From Polycladomyces zharkentensis (GTDB taxonomy: Bacteria > Bacillota > Bacilli > Thermoactinomycetales > JIR-001), in assembly GCF_016938855.1 (NCBI RefSeq), contig NZ_JAFHAP010000008.1:124280-188279 (forward strand): a stretch of 64,000 bases of DNA, written 5' to 3'. Both the position numbers and the translations under genes were made by a program. Shown here piece by piece: positions 9,327-18,210 of this stretch. The notes under the pieces were generated by a model. The model saw nothing but the letters and a program-made list of their open reading frames with translations, was not told the DNA's origin and did not search any database. Every line of letters begins with the position of its first letter. Position 1 is the stretch's first letter.

Positions 9327-9367
9327 GAAACAACCGAGCGCACAACCCGCTCGGTTGTTTCATTTTT
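9327..9367 (+). terminator. Intrinsic terminator after hfq
   Basis: Perfect 14-bp stem (GAAACAACCGAGCG/CGCTCGGTTGTTTC) with a 7-nt loop, followed by ATTTTTG. Confidence 0.9.
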
Positions 9368-9435
9368 GTCCTTCACCAAATGCTGGGCTCCTGCGTATAT
9401 ATATGGAGCCGAATCGACCATAAGAGGTGACAAAC

Positions 9436-10407
9436 ATGAGCAGGCGGGTCATCACAAGAGAAACCAACCGGATTCAGGTGGTACTGGACTATGACTCGGA
9501 TCGGGAAGGGTCGTCAGCGGCAACCGTTACCGATGTGATGGCGGATGCGATCGATCAACCGGAACATCTTCCCCTGCGTCGGTGCCTCGATGATTTGGAT
9601 CGACTGGTAGGACTCAAGCGGGTCAAAGCATTCATCCATGAGATCTACGCTTGGCTGGAAGTGGGACGTCGGCGGATGGCGGCGGGGTTGTCGGCGGAAC
9701 AGCAAGTGCTTCACATGATTTTCACAGGCAATCCGGGAACCGGAAAGACAACCGTGGCCCGTATCATGAGCCAACTGTTCAAGGAAATGGGTGTATTGGA
9801 CAAAGGGCATTTGGTTGAAGTGGAACGGGCGGATTTGGTGGGGGAGTATATCGGCCATACGGCACAAAAAACGCGGGAGCATATCAAACAGGCGCTGGGA
9901 GGGATTTTGTTCATTGACGAGGCATATTCCCTGGCGCGCGGAGGGGAAAAAGATTTCGGCAAAGAGGCGATTGATACGCTGGTAAAAGCGATGGAGGACC
10001 ACAAAAACGAATTTGTTCTCATTTTGGCCGGTTATTCAATGGAGATGGACCGGTTTATCCATTCCAACCCCGGTTTGCCGTCCCGGTTCCCGATTCATCT
10101 GGATTTCCCCGATTTCACCATCGATGAGCTGGTTGACATCGCGGACCGAATGGCAAAAGAAAGGCAATACCGGCTGTCCAATCCCGCCAAGGAAAAGTTG
10201 CGTCGTCATTTGCTCAAGGAGATGCGCTCGACGCACCCGTTCGGCAATGCCCGCTATGTTCGGAATCTGGTGGAACAAGCGATTCGGTTGCAAGCGGTTC
10301 GCCTGTTGAACGCACGCTATCCCACTCGGGATGATTTGATGTCCATCCGTGCGGAGGATCTCCGGTTTGCGCAAACTTCTTCCCCCACTTTTTCGTGGTA
10401 TACTTAA
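9436..10407 (+). CDS. spoVK: Stage V sporulation protein K, AAA+ ATPase (CbbX/SpoVK family)
   Basis: A 323-residue AAA+ ATPase needed in B. subtilis for spore maturation. Walker A GNPGTGKTT is at about residues 98-106 and Walker B ILFIDEAYSL near 158. The sensor/arginine region NPGLPSRFP follows near 210, and the C-terminal lid includes NARYVRNLVEQAI. I prefer ATG 9436 because AAGAGGTG lies 7 bp upstream; an in-frame GTG at 9427 overlaps that ribosome site. The TATATATATGG stretch just upstream may be part of a sporulation promoter but is not a clear match. The hfq-spoVK-hflX order is as in other Bacillales. Confidence 0.93.
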   Translation: MSRRVITRETNRIQVVLDYDSDREGSSAATVTDVMADAIDQPEHLPLRRCLDDLDRLVGLKRVKAFIHEIYAWLEVGRRRMAAGLSAEQQVLHMIFTGNPGTGKTTVARIMSQLFKEMGVLDKGHLVEVERADLVGEYIGHTAQKTREHIKQALGGILFIDEAYSLARGGEKDFGKEAIDTLVKAMEDHKNEFVLILAGYSMEMDRFIHSNPGLPSRFPIHLDFPDFTIDELVDIADRMAKERQYRLSNPAKEKLRRHLLKEMRSTHPFGNARYVRNLVEQAIRLQAVRLLNARYPTRDDLMSIRAEDLRFAQTSSPTFSWYT

Positions 10408-10486
10408 CATGGTTGTCAAATTTCCGCAAACCGGGGAGAGAGGATGAGGGACGATCGGAGAGGTCGAATCCAGGGAAAAAGCGATA

Positions 10487-11722
10487 TTGGTCGGTTGCGG
10501 GTCCAAACGGGACGAATGGGAGGTCCGTTCCTCCCTGGAGGAGTTGTCCCGTTTGGCCGATACGGCCCGCGCCGAGGTGGTGGCCACTTTTGTCCAATTT
10601 CGGGACAAGGTGGATCCGGCCTGGTTCATCGGGCGCGGGAAAGCGGAAGAAATCGCGCGGGAAGCGGAAGAGCAAACGGTTGATCTCGTCGTATTCGACC
10701 GGGAGTTGACGCCGGCGCAATTGCACAATCTGGAACGGTTGATCCCCTGCAAGGTGATTGACCGCACCCAGTTGATTCTCGATATATTCGCCATGCGGGC
10801 CCGGACAAAAGAAGGGCGTCTGCAGGTGGAACTGGCACAACTGCAATACTTGCTGCCGCGCCTTTCGGGGCGGGGAAGGGAGCTGTCCCGTTTGGGCGGC
10901 GGGATCGGCACACGGGGTCCGGGGGAGACCCAACTGGAAACGGACCGACGTCACATCCGACGACGCATCCGCGATATTCGGCGCGAGTTGGAACAGGTGA
11001 AAAAACATCGGGCGCTGCATCAGTCCCGACGCCGAAAAAACGAAATTTTGCAGGTGGCGCTTGTCGGGTATACCAATGCGGGGAAATCCACGTTGCTCAA
11101 CCGGCTGACCGCTTCGGACGTGTTGGCCGAAGACCGTTTGTTCGCCACATTGGACCCGACTTCCCGGGCGTTGCCGTTGCCTTCGGGGGAAACGGTGCTG
11201 CTGACGGACACCGTCGGTTTTATCCGGCACCTGCCGCACCAGTTGGTCGCGGCATTTCACTCCACATTGGAGCAGGTAAAAGAGGCCGATTTGCTGTTGC
11301 ATGTAGTGGATATGAGTCATCCGGAAGCACAGGAACAAATCGAGGTAGTGGAATCGGTTTTGGAGGAGTTGGGAGCGTCTCACTTACCGGTGTTGTTGGT
11401 GTTCAACAAAGCAGACCGGGTGGCGGAAGCGCCATTGTTGGCGCCCGGTCGGGATACGATCGCCATCAGCGCATTTTCTGACAGGGACTTGGAACACTTG
11501 GTGCGCGCCATCGATGCAAGGCTGTATGAGACGGCCGTCATCGGGCGGGCGGAGATCCCTGCGGAGAAAGGGGATTGGCTGGCTTTGCTCCACAGTCGGG
11601 CACAGGTACAGGAAACGGAAATGGACGGTTCATGCCTCAGCATTACCTTTCGCATGCCCAAGCGGCGCTTTGATCGGCTTCCACCTGATTTACTGTCGCA
11701 AATTCAAATTCTGTCAATGTAG
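10487..11722 (+). CDS. hflX: Ribosome-associated GTPase HflX
   Basis: A GTPase that splits stalled or hibernating 70S ribosomes. The protein has the N-terminal nucleotide-binding domain, the RLGGGIGTRGPGETQLE glycine-rich linker, then the G domain: G1 GYTNAGKST near residue 194, G3 DTVGF with IRHLPH, G4 NKAD, and G5-like ISAFS. The TTG at 10487 gives 411 residues but cuts into the conserved ...KAILVG beginning of the family. The correct frame extends upstream to a TGA at 10445 without an ATG, GTG or TTG. A good ATG with GGGGAGAGG upstream lies at 10444 in another frame, so the true start is uncertain. Confidence 0.92.
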   Translation: MVGCGSKRDEWEVRSSLEELSRLADTARAEVVATFVQFRDKVDPAWFIGRGKAEEIAREAEEQTVDLVVFDRELTPAQLHNLERLIPCKVIDRTQLILDIFAMRARTKEGRLQVELAQLQYLLPRLSGRGRELSRLGGGIGTRGPGETQLETDRRHIRRRIRDIRRELEQVKKHRALHQSRRRKNEILQVALVGYTNAGKSTLLNRLTASDVLAEDRLFATLDPTSRALPLPSGETVLLTDTVGFIRHLPHQLVAAFHSTLEQVKEADLLLHVVDMSHPEAQEQIEVVESVLEELGASHLPVLLVFNKADRVAEAPLLAPGRDTIAISAFSDRDLEHLVRAIDARLYETAVIGRAEIPAEKGDWLALLHSRAQVQETEMDGSCLSITFRMPKRRFDRLPPDLLSQIQILSM

Positions 11723-11737
11723 AAGTGGTGTGGTAGA

Positions 11738-13003
11738 GTGGACAAGTATTTGAAGCATGCAGAGGTCATCCAAAACTGGGCGCTTCGCGCAGAGGAGAAG
11801 ATCGCGCGGCGTCTTATGGAAATCGAACGCGTGGTGGAAGAAAACCAATGGCGCGTATTGACCGCTTTCCGTGAGGAAGGCGTCGCCGAATATCATTTGC
11901 ACGATTCCACCGGATACGGTTACGACGATCTGGGACGCACCGCGCTGGAATCGATATTTGCCAACGTGTTTGGGGCAGAAGCGGCACTCGTCCGCCCGCA
12001 TATTGTTTCGGGCACACATGCGATTGCCGCTTGCCTGTTTGGTGTGCTCCGGCCGGGTGACGAATTGTTGTACATCACCGGCCAACCGTACGATACATTG
12101 CATCAGGTGATCGGCACAGGGCGGGACGGTTCCGGTTCGCTGGCCGACTACGGCATCCATTACCGCTTTGTTCCGTTGTTGCCGGGCGGAGAAGTGGATG
12201 AGGAGGGTGTGCGGCGGGCGATCAACGAGCGGACGCGCATGATCGGTATCCAACGGTCTCGCGGATATACGGATCGCCCCTCGTTCACGGTGGAGCAAAT
12301 AGCCGGCATGGTTCGGTTGGTTCGGTCCCTGGCACCCGATGCTGTGATTTTTGTGGACAATTGTTACGGCGAGTTTGTGGAAACGAAGGAGCCGACGCAT
12401 GTCGGAGCCGATTTGATCGCCGGATCGCTTATCAAAAACCCCGGTGGCGGCTTGGCCAAATCAGGCGGTTACATTGCCGGGAAAAAAGAGTGGGTGGAGC
12501 GTGCCGCCGCCCGATTGGTGGCACCGGGTATTCGAGCGGAAGGCGGTGCCACACACGGGTATTTGCGCGATTACTTCCAAGGGTTGTTTTTGGCGCCGCA
12601 TGTGGTGGGGGAAGCATTGAAAGGAGCGGTGTTCGCGGCGGCCGTACTGGAGGAGGCAGGCTTTTCGACGGACCCCGGATGGGATTCGCCGCGGACGGAC
12701 ATCATCCAGCAGATCCGATTCGGCAACCCGGAAGCGTTGATCGCGTTTTGCCGGGGCATTCAGGCGGCATCCCCGATTGATGCCCATTTGCGGCCCGAAC
12801 CGGCGCCGATGCCCGGTTACGATGATCCGGTGATCATGGCTGCGGGCACATTTGTTCAGGGGGCGAGTATCGAGTTGTCCGCCGACGGTCCGCTCCGGCC
12901 TCCCTATGTGGGATTCATGCAGGGCGGACTGACGTATGCGCATGTGAAAATCGGGATTTTGACGGCGTTGGATCACATTTTGGATATCAGGAGTGAAGGA
13001 TAA
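11738..13003 (+). CDS. ynbB: Methionine gamma-lyase family protein (YnbB, aluminium-resistance-like)
   Basis: A 421-residue PLP-dependent enzyme of the Cys/Met metabolism fold, in the subfamily annotated from B. subtilis ynbB. The conserved HDSTGYGYDD segment lies at about residues 53-62 and RPHIVSGTHAI near 86. The likely cofactor region is DNCYGEFVE, followed by LIAGSLIKNPGGG, whose lysine is the candidate Schiff-base residue. The start is GTG 11738 with only a weak ribosome site (GTGGTGTGGTAGA). It lies directly downstream of hflX, a conserved pairing. The physiological substrate is not established for the subfamily. Confidence 0.88.
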   Translation: MDKYLKHAEVIQNWALRAEEKIARRLMEIERVVEENQWRVLTAFREEGVAEYHLHDSTGYGYDDLGRTALESIFANVFGAEAALVRPHIVSGTHAIAACLFGVLRPGDELLYITGQPYDTLHQVIGTGRDGSGSLADYGIHYRFVPLLPGGEVDEEGVRRAINERTRMIGIQRSRGYTDRPSFTVEQIAGMVRLVRSLAPDAVIFVDNCYGEFVETKEPTHVGADLIAGSLIKNPGGGLAKSGGYIAGKKEWVERAAARLVAPGIRAEGGATHGYLRDYFQGLFLAPHVVGEALKGAVFAAAVLEEAGFSTDPGWDSPRTDIIQQIRFGNPEALIAFCRGIQAASPIDAHLRPEPAPMPGYDDPVIMAAGTFVQGASIELSADGPLRPPYVGFMQGGLTYAHVKIGILTALDHILDIRSEG

Positions 13004-13004
13004 C

Positions 13005-13505
13005 ATGGACACAGTGGGACATGTGTTGGTTTGGGTATTGATCGTCGCTTGTTTTCTGGTCGGCTTCGTCGGACTGTTCATCTCGGTATTGCCGGAGACG
13101 GTGGCAGTGGTGGCCGGGTTTGTCCTGTATCATTTTCTGATCGATTCCGATGCGCTGGGTTGGCCGTTTTGGACGGGTGTCATTCTCCTCACTGTCTTCA
13201 GCATGTTGATCGATTATATCGCGGGAGGGATTGCCGCCCGGAAATACGGAGCGTCCAAATGGGCGACTTGGGCGGCGATCATCGGAACGATTGTGTTTCC
13301 CATTCTGCTCGGTCCCCTGGGATTGATCGGGCTGATCTTCGGCCCGTTTGTGGCGGTGGTGCTGGTCGAACTCTTGCAACGCAAACCGTTCGGCCAGGCG
13401 GTACGCGCCGGATTCGGCACATGGGTGGGGATGATCAGTGGCATCTTTTTCAAAGGTTTGATCATGGTGGCGATGATTGTCTGGTTCCTGATCTTGGTGT
13501 TTTGA
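13005..13505 (+). CDS. DUF456 family membrane protein
   Basis: A 166-residue hydrophobic protein with four to five membrane segments and glycine-rich turns. A central stretch (DYIAGGIAARKYGASKWATW) matches the DUF456 family. No function is established for the family. I chose ATG 13005, one base after the ynbB stop, with AGGAG/GAAGGA upstream; an overlapping GTG at 12993 is possible but has no ribosome site. It is probably cotranscribed with ynbB. Confidence 0.85.
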   Translation: MDTVGHVLVWVLIVACFLVGFVGLFISVLPETVAVVAGFVLYHFLIDSDALGWPFWTGVILLTVFSMLIDYIAGGIAARKYGASKWATWAAIIGTIVFPILLGPLGLIGLIFGPFVAVVLVELLQRKPFGQAVRAGFGTWVGMISGIFFKGLIMVAMIVWFLILVF

Positions 13506-13541
13506 GGAGGCTGAAAGAAGCACTTCCGGGAGTGTGGAAAC

Positions 13542-14519
13542 ATGGCCAACATCAGACAGATCGCTGAAATGGCCGGTGTGTCAGTGGCGACGGTATCGCG
13601 CGTATTGAACAACCGGCCGTATGTGAGCGAGGAAAAGCGAAAAGCCGTGATGAAAGCTGTCCGGGAGTTGAACTATAAACAAAACATTCATGCCATCCAT
13701 CTCAAAACGGGAAAGACTCACACAGTCGGTGTGATTCTCCCGTTTGTCAACCATCCCTACTTCGGGGCGATTCTGGAAGGGATTGCAAGTGAAGCGCTGA
13801 AGGCGAACCATCGTTTGATCGTGTGTCAAACCAACTATGATCCCGATGAGGAAATCGGGTTGCTGGAATCGCTCAAAATGAAGCAGATGGATGGTGTCAT
13901 TATTTGTTCCAAAGCTGCGGATTGGGAACGCATCGAACCGTACGCGGTTCACGGTCCGATCGTTGCTTGTGAAGATACGGGCGACAAGGACATCTCATCG
14001 GTATATATCGATCATTACGGCGGTTTTATGACGGGGATGCGGTATCTGATCGAGAAAGGGCACCGTCGCATCGGTTATTGTATCGGGCGCGGACACAGCT
14101 TCAACAGTCGAAACCGAAAACGGGCCTTTCGGGACGCGTTGGAACAAATCGGTGAGATCCCCCGCAGGGAGTGGATGTTTGAGCAGTGTTTGACCATCGA
14201 AGACGGGGTGCGGGTTGTGCATGATTTGTCCAAAATGGAGGAGCGCCCTTCGGCGTTGTTGGTTTCATCTGATCTGGTGGCCGCGGGCATCATCATGGAG
14301 GCCCGCCGCCGGGGCTGGCGAATCCCGGGAGATTTGGCGGTGATGGGATTTGACAATCTTCCGATCGCACAAGTATTGGATTTGTCTACGATCGAACACC
14401 CTGGACGCCGAATGGGCGAGTGCGCTTTTCGCCTGTTGCTGTCCGGAATCGGGAAAGAACGGCCGGAACCGGAGCGCATCGAACTTCCCTACCGGTTGAT
14501 CGAGCGGGGAACGGTATGA
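13542..14519 (+). CDS. LacI-family transcriptional regulator (DegA/CcpA-like)
   Basis: A 325-residue repressor. The N-terminal helix-turn-helix reads IRQIAEMAGVSVATVSRVLN at residues 4-23, followed by the hinge helix region and a periplasmic-binding-protein-like effector domain (VGVILPFVNHPYFGAIL; later VMGFDN and STIEHPGRRMG). A sugar or other small effector is expected from the family but cannot be named. The gene stands alone between the DUF456 gene and the convergent symporter gene, so its target is not obvious from context. The DegA-like N-terminus is the closest resemblance I can see. Confidence 0.9.
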   Translation: MANIRQIAEMAGVSVATVSRVLNNRPYVSEEKRKAVMKAVRELNYKQNIHAIHLKTGKTHTVGVILPFVNHPYFGAILEGIASEALKANHRLIVCQTNYDPDEEIGLLESLKMKQMDGVIICSKAADWERIEPYAVHGPIVACEDTGDKDISSVYIDHYGGFMTGMRYLIEKGHRRIGYCIGRGHSFNSRNRKRAFRDALEQIGEIPRREWMFEQCLTIEDGVRVVHDLSKMEERPSALLVSSDLVAAGIIMEARRRGWRIPGDLAVMGFDNLPIAQVLDLSTIEHPGRRMGECAFRLLLSGIGKERPEPERIELPYRLIERGTV

Positions 14520-14533
14520 GATGAGATGCCGAC

Positions 14534-14583
14534 AAAAAAAGCCGTTACCGTGTCGGATTATGTCCGGCTGGTAACGGCTTTTG
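14534..14583. terminator. Bidirectional terminator between convergent lacI-type and symporter genes
   Basis: The outer stem pairs AAAAGCCGTTACC with GGTAACGGCTTTT, with A and T tracts on the respective sides, so it can serve both convergent genes. Confidence 0.85.
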
Positions 14584-14628
14584 TATCGTAACGGTTCGCA
14601 AGGCTTGTCCTTTGATTTGGCGAGTCGT

Positions 14629-15900
14629 TCACGCCGCTTGCTTCACTTCTTCCCAATAGGCTTCCGCTTGTTTATCATTGTACTGTTTCTCCCATTTGGA
14701 CATCACGATGGCCGCCAGCGAGTTGCCGCAGACGTTGACTGCCGTCCGGGCCATGTCCATCAAACGATCAACACCGGCGATGAAGGCCAATCCTTCCACC
14801 GGCAATCCCATCGCACCCAGCGTAGCCAGGAGTACGACGAAGGAGACGCCCGGTACGCCGGCGATCCCTTTGGAGGTGACCATCAGCGTCAAGAGCAAGG
14901 TAATTTGTTCTCCCACCGACAGATCGATGCCATACATTTGCGCGATAAAGATGGCCGCAATCGCCTGATACAGCGTGGAGCCGTCCAGGTTGAACGAATA
15001 GCCGGTCGGGATGACGAAGGATGTGATGGCTTTCGGACAGCCGAATTTCTCCATCTTCTCCATCAGCTTCGGCAATACCGTTTCCGAGCTGGCGGTGGAA
15101 TAGGCCAAGATCAGCTCATCCTTCAGAATGCGGATGATCCGGAAGATGCTCGTACCGACGATTTTGGCTGTCACGCCCAGCACGACCAAAACGAAGAAAA
15201 TCATCGATGCGTACACGAGCAACACCAATTTGCTCAGCGGTATCAACGAATCCACGCCGAATTTGGAGACGGTAACCCCGATCAGGGCAAACACGCCGAA
15301 CGGCGCAAATTTCATGACCTGGTTGGTCACGTAGAACATCGCTTCAGCAGTTCCCTGGAAGAACCTCAACACCGGTTTTCCTTTGTCTCCGATGGCCGCC
15401 ACACCCAATCCGAACAGTACGGAAAAGAAAATGATGGACAGCATGTGGCCTTCCGCCAGGGAGGTAAACAGGTTTTCCGGTACGATGTTGACGAAAGTAT
15501 CGGCAAAGCCGTGATCTTCCACTTCTTTGGTAGTATCCACATATTTTTGGATATCTTCCTTATGCAGCGATTTCATGTCCACGCCGGCGCCGGGCTGGAA
15601 CACATTTGCAGCGAGCAGTCCGATGATCAGCGCGACAGTGGTGATGATTTCGAAATACAAGAGCGTTTTCCCGCCCAATTTTCCTAATTTTTTAATGTCT
15701 CCGACACCTGCGACGCCAACGACCAAGCTGGAGATGACGATCGGGATCACGATCATTTTGATCAGCCGAATGAAGATATCGCCGATCGGTTTCAGATATT
15801 GTTCGACGGCAGGGTTGCCATAAAAAACGGCGCCTACCGTTATACCCAAAATCAATCCGATCAAGATTTGCCACGCGAGTCCCAATTTCCCTTTTGCCAT
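14629..15900 (-). CDS. gltP: Dicarboxylate/amino acid:cation symporter (DAACS family)
   Basis: A 423-residue secondary transporter for glutamate, aspartate or C4-dicarboxylates driven by H+ or Na+. It opens with MAKGKLGLAWQILIGLILG and has about eight membrane helices plus re-entrant loops. The serine-rich re-entrant loop is ASSETVLP near residue 278, followed by the substrate-binding segments PTGYSFNLDGS near 311, GIAGVPG and VDRLMDMARTAVNVCGN near 378. The ribosome site on the minus strand is GGGAGGG. It sits beside glnRA and has its own promoter. Substrate preference between glutamate and C4-acids is not resolved; the symbol is by analogy. Confidence 0.9.
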   Translation of the reverse strand: MAKGKLGLAWQILIGLILGITVGAVFYGNPAVEQYLKPIGDIFIRLIKMIVIPIVISSLVVGVAGVGDIKKLGKLGGKTLLYFEIITTVALIIGLLAANVFQPGAGVDMKSLHKEDIQKYVDTTKEVEDHGFADTFVNIVPENLFTSLAEGHMLSIIFFSVLFGLGVAAIGDKGKPVLRFFQGTAEAMFYVTNQVMKFAPFGVFALIGVTVSKFGVDSLIPLSKLVLLVYASMIFFVLVVLGVTAKIVGTSIFRIIRILKDELILAYSTASSETVLPKLMEKMEKFGCPKAITSFVIPTGYSFNLDGSTLYQAIAAIFIAQMYGIDLSVGEQITLLLTLMVTSKGIAGVPGVSFVVLLATLGAMGLPVEGLAFIAGVDRLMDMARTAVNVCGNSLAAIVMSKWEKQYNDKQAEAYWEEVKQAA

Positions 15901-15968
15901 ATTCTCACCCTCCCGTTTGTCGACATGGTTGTGCTTCTTGGGTCAAAAAATGTTGCACACAATACAAC

Positions 15969-15997
15969 ATATTAGATCAATTTCAGCTTTCAATCAA
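15969..15997 (-). promoter_or_regulatory. SigA-type promoter of the symporter gene
   Basis: On the minus strand TTGATT (15992-15997) and TAATAT (15969-15974) are 17 bp apart, about 70 bp before the symporter start. Confidence 0.6.
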
Positions 15998-16100
15998 GCG
16001 AGGGGCCTTCATTCCCCCTTCCATACAGGTACTGGCATGTGATAAGGTGGGATTACAAGGCAGGAGAACGCTCCGAACAAAAAAGCGATCCGTTGATTTA

Positions 16101-16117
16101 TGTCATTTTTTCTAACA
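16101..16117. promoter_or_regulatory. GlnR/TnrA box upstream of glnRA
   Basis: The 17-bp site TGTCATTTTTTCTAACA fits the GlnR/TnrA consensus TGTNA-N7-TNACA at every fixed position. It ends 4 bp before the -35 hexamer of glnR, matching the upstream operator of the B. subtilis glnRA operon. A second, degenerate half-site arrangement overlaps the -35 region. It should bind the product of the next gene when nitrogen is in excess. Confidence 0.85.
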
Positions 16118-16121
16118 CCCA

Positions 16122-16150
16122 TTGACAAATGAAATTGACACGAATACAAT
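16122..16150 (+). promoter_or_regulatory. SigA promoter of glnRA
   Basis: TTGACA (16122-16127) and TACAAT (16145-16150) with a 17-bp spacer, directly downstream of the GlnR box. Confidence 0.8.
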
Positions 16151-16184
16151 AGCAGTAAAGTCAAGCAAGAGAGGAGGCGCCCAC

Positions 16185-16574
16185 ATGCGAGATGAGATCC
16201 GTAGGAACATGCCTTTGTTTCCCATGGGCATCGTGACAAAATTGACGGAACTCACTCCGCGGCAGGTGCGCTACTACGAGCAACAAGGTTTGATCCGACC
16301 CGCTCGGACAAAAGGAAATCAACGCCTGTTTTCCTTCAATGACGTAGATCGCCTGTTGCAAATCAAAAGCTTGATGGAAAAAGGCGTGAACGTGGCCGGC
16401 GTCAAGGAAGTGTTATTGAAACAGGCGGCGGAATCGGCACAGCCATCCAAAGAGAAACGTCGTCACGACATCACGGATGCCGAATTGCGCAAATTGTTGA
16501 AACGGCAACTGTCTGAGTTGCGTCCGGGTCAAGCGCATTTGATCCAAGGAGAACTTTCCCGGTTTTTCCACTGA
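16185..16574 (+). CDS. glnR: Nitrogen-responsive MerR-family repressor GlnR
   Basis: A 129-residue MerR-type regulator of nitrogen metabolism, activated as a repressor through feedback-inhibited glutamine synthetase. The winged helix shows MGIVTKLTELTPRQVRYYEQ near the start, then GLIRPARTKGNQRLFS and the dimerisation helix. The C-terminal tail, which in B. subtilis autoinhibits dimerisation, is present. The ATG at 16185 follows AGAGGAGGCG; an earlier in-frame ATG at 16122 lies inside the promoter and is rejected. It forms an operon with glnA 54 bp downstream. Confidence 0.95.
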   Translation: MRDEIRRNMPLFPMGIVTKLTELTPRQVRYYEQQGLIRPARTKGNQRLFSFNDVDRLLQIKSLMEKGVNVAGVKEVLLKQAAESAQPSKEKRRHDITDAELRKLLKRQLSELRPGQAHLIQGELSRFFH

Positions 16575-16628
16575 TGCGATCAAGCCATCTGGCTTACCAT
16601 AAACACACCAGAAAAAGGAGCGTTCTCT

Positions 16629-17966
16629 ATGCCTCGATTCACACGTGAAGACATTTTGAAGTCTGTAGAAGAGAACAACGTCCAGTATATCCGTCTTCAG
16701 TTCACGGATCTGTTGGGCACGATCAAAAACGTGGAAATCCCGCGCAGTCAGCTGGAAAAAGCGCTGGACAACAAAATGATGTTTGACGGTTCTTCGATTG
16801 AAGGGTTTGTGCGGATTGAAGAATCCGATATGTACCTGTATCCGGATCTGGACACGTGGGTGATTTATCCGTGGAGCTCGGGGTCTGAAGGGAAAGTGGC
16901 CGGACTCATTTGTGATATTTATCTGCCGGATGGCAATCCGTTCCCGGGAGACCCGCGCGGCATCCTGAAAAAAGTGCTGAGAGAAGCCGAAGAAATGGGC
17001 TTCACTTCGTTCAACGTCGGTCCGGAACCGGAGTTCTTCCTCTTCAAAACCAACGAAAAAGGCGAACCGACGATGGATCTGAATGATAACGGCGGTTATT
17101 TCGACTTGGCCCCCCTGGATCTGGGCGAAAACTGCCGTCGTGACATCGTCGTGACGCTGGACAAGATGGGCTTCGAAGTGGAAGCTTCCCACCACGAAGT
17201 GGCACCCGGTCAACATGAGATAGACTTCAAATACGCCAACGCGGTGCGGGCGGCCGACAATATTCAGATCTTCAAACTGGTGGTGAAAAACATCGCCCGC
17301 CGTTACGGTCTGCATGCAACCTTTATGCCGAAACCGCTGTTTGGTGTGAACGGTTCCGGTATGCACTGCCACCAATCCCTGTTCCGGGGCAATGAAAACG
17401 CCTTTTACGATGAAAACGACGAGCTGGGTCTGAGCGAAACCGCACGTTATTTCCTGGCCGGTATTTTGAAACACGCCCGTGCCTTTGCGGCGATCACCAA
17501 CCCGTTGGTCAACTCTTACAAACGGTTGGTGCCGGGGTATGAAGCTCCTTGCTACGTGGCTTGGTCTCCGAAAAACCGCAGTCCGTTGGTGCGCGTACCG
17601 GCTTCCCGCGGTTTGAGCACCCGGATCGAAGTGCGCAACCCGGACCCGTCCGCCAACCCGTATCTGGCTTTGGCGGTCATGCTGAAAGCCGGTCTGGACG
17701 GTATCAAAAACAAATTGCCGCTTCCGCCGCAAACAGACCGCAATATTTACGTCATGGACGAAGAAGAACGTCGGGAAGCGGGCATCGAATCCTTGCCGGC
17801 CACGCTGAAAGAAGCGTTGGAAGAGCTGAAAAAAGATCCGGTTATCTGCGATGCGCTCGGCGAACATGCCTTGGCCCACTTCATCGAAGCCAAAGAAATC
17901 GAGTGGGATATGTTCCGCACGCAAGTTCATCCTTGGGAGCGCGAACAATACCTGTCTCTGTACTGA
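16629..17966 (+). CDS. glnA: Glutamine synthetase, type I
   Basis: A 445-residue enzyme making glutamine from glutamate, ammonia and ATP. The length and the lack of an adenylylation-loop insertion fit the GSI-alpha class of Firmicutes, which is controlled by feedback inhibition. Motifs: FDGSSIEGF near residue 55, the [11 protein letters not shown] segment with metal-binding glutamates, [12 protein letters not shown] near 240, the ATP loop [13 protein letters not shown] near 298, and [16 protein letters not shown] near 333. AAAAAGGAG precedes the ATG. It is cotranscribed with glnR and followed by a strong terminator. Confidence 0.97.
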   Translation: MPRFTREDILKSVEENNVQYIRLQFTDLLGTIKNVEIPRSQLEKALDNKMMFDGSSIEGFVRIEESDMYLYPDLDTWVIYPWSSGSEGKVAGLICDIYLPDGNPFPGDPRGILKKVLREAEEMGFTSFNVGPEPEFFLFKTNEKGEPTMDLNDNGGYFDLAPLDLGENCRRDIVVTLDKMGFEVEASHHEVAPGQHEIDFKYANAVRAADNIQIFKLVVKNIARRYGLHATFMPKPLFGVNGSGMHCHQSLFRGNENAFYDENDELGLSETARYFLAGILKHARAFAAITNPLVNSYKRLVPGYEAPCYVAWSPKNRSPLVRVPASRGLSTRIEVRNPDPSANPYLALAVMLKAGLDGIKNKLPLPPQTDRNIYVMDEEERREAGIESLPATLKEALEELKKDPVICDALGEHALAHFIEAKEIEWDMFRTQVHPWEREQYLSLY

Positions 17967-17972
17967 GCCGAC

Positions 17973-18015
17973 AAAAAAGGCACCTCCTGCGACCGTGCAG
18001 GGGGTGCCTTTTTTT
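17973..18015 (+). terminator. Intrinsic terminator after glnA
   Basis: Stem AAAAAGGCACCTCCTGC paired with GCAGGGGGTGCCTTTTT, ending in a run of seven T. Confidence 0.9.
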
Positions 18016-18085
18016 GATGAACTTTATCCGAAAAAACTAGACATCGGGAAGGAGTTCGATTAGGATTAATAGTGTGACCATTTAC

Positions 18086-18100
18086 TGATAATGATTTTCA
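18086..18100. promoter_or_regulatory. Putative Fur box
   Basis: TGATAATGATTTTCA is a 7-1-7 inverted repeat with one mismatch from the Firmicute Fur/Zur-type half-site TGATAAT. It directly precedes a siderophore-permease remnant and the ABC ATPase, where iron control would be expected. Confidence 0.55.
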
Positions 18101-18210
18101 AATTCATCGTATGCGTGCAGGGGTTGACGCGCAATCCGCTGACGCTGTTCAGCGTGTTGGGCGTTTCCTCCTGCACCAGCTTAAATGGACGGACATCGAG
18201 GATTCCCTGA
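18091..18210 (+). pseudogene. Remnant of a FecCD-family siderophore ABC permease
   Basis: A 39-codon frame begins at ATG 18091 inside the Fur box and reads into VQGLTRNPLTLFSVLGVSS. This is the strongly conserved segment of FecCD/BtuC-type permeases (QGLxRNPLxxPxxLGVSSGA). The following glycine/alanine is lost and the frame ends 12 codons later. Nothing else of the roughly 330-residue permease remains, so most of one or two permease genes has been deleted. The remnant joins the regulatory region almost directly to the ATPase gene 21 bp downstream. Confidence 0.8.

Noticed and set aside
14581-15687. 368-codon plus-strand open frame opposite the symporter gene
   Set aside because: Composition dominated by His, Gln and Arg; it mirrors the symporter's codons.
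16128-16145. Second GlnR box overlapping the glnR -35
   Set aside because: The half-sites TGACA and TGACA are 8 rather than 7 bp apart and the first lacks TGT, so it is at best degenerate.
16413-17948. 511-codon minus-strand open frame opposite glnA and the end of glnR
   Set aside because: Arg/Phe/His-rich composition without domains; shadow of the highly conserved glnA.
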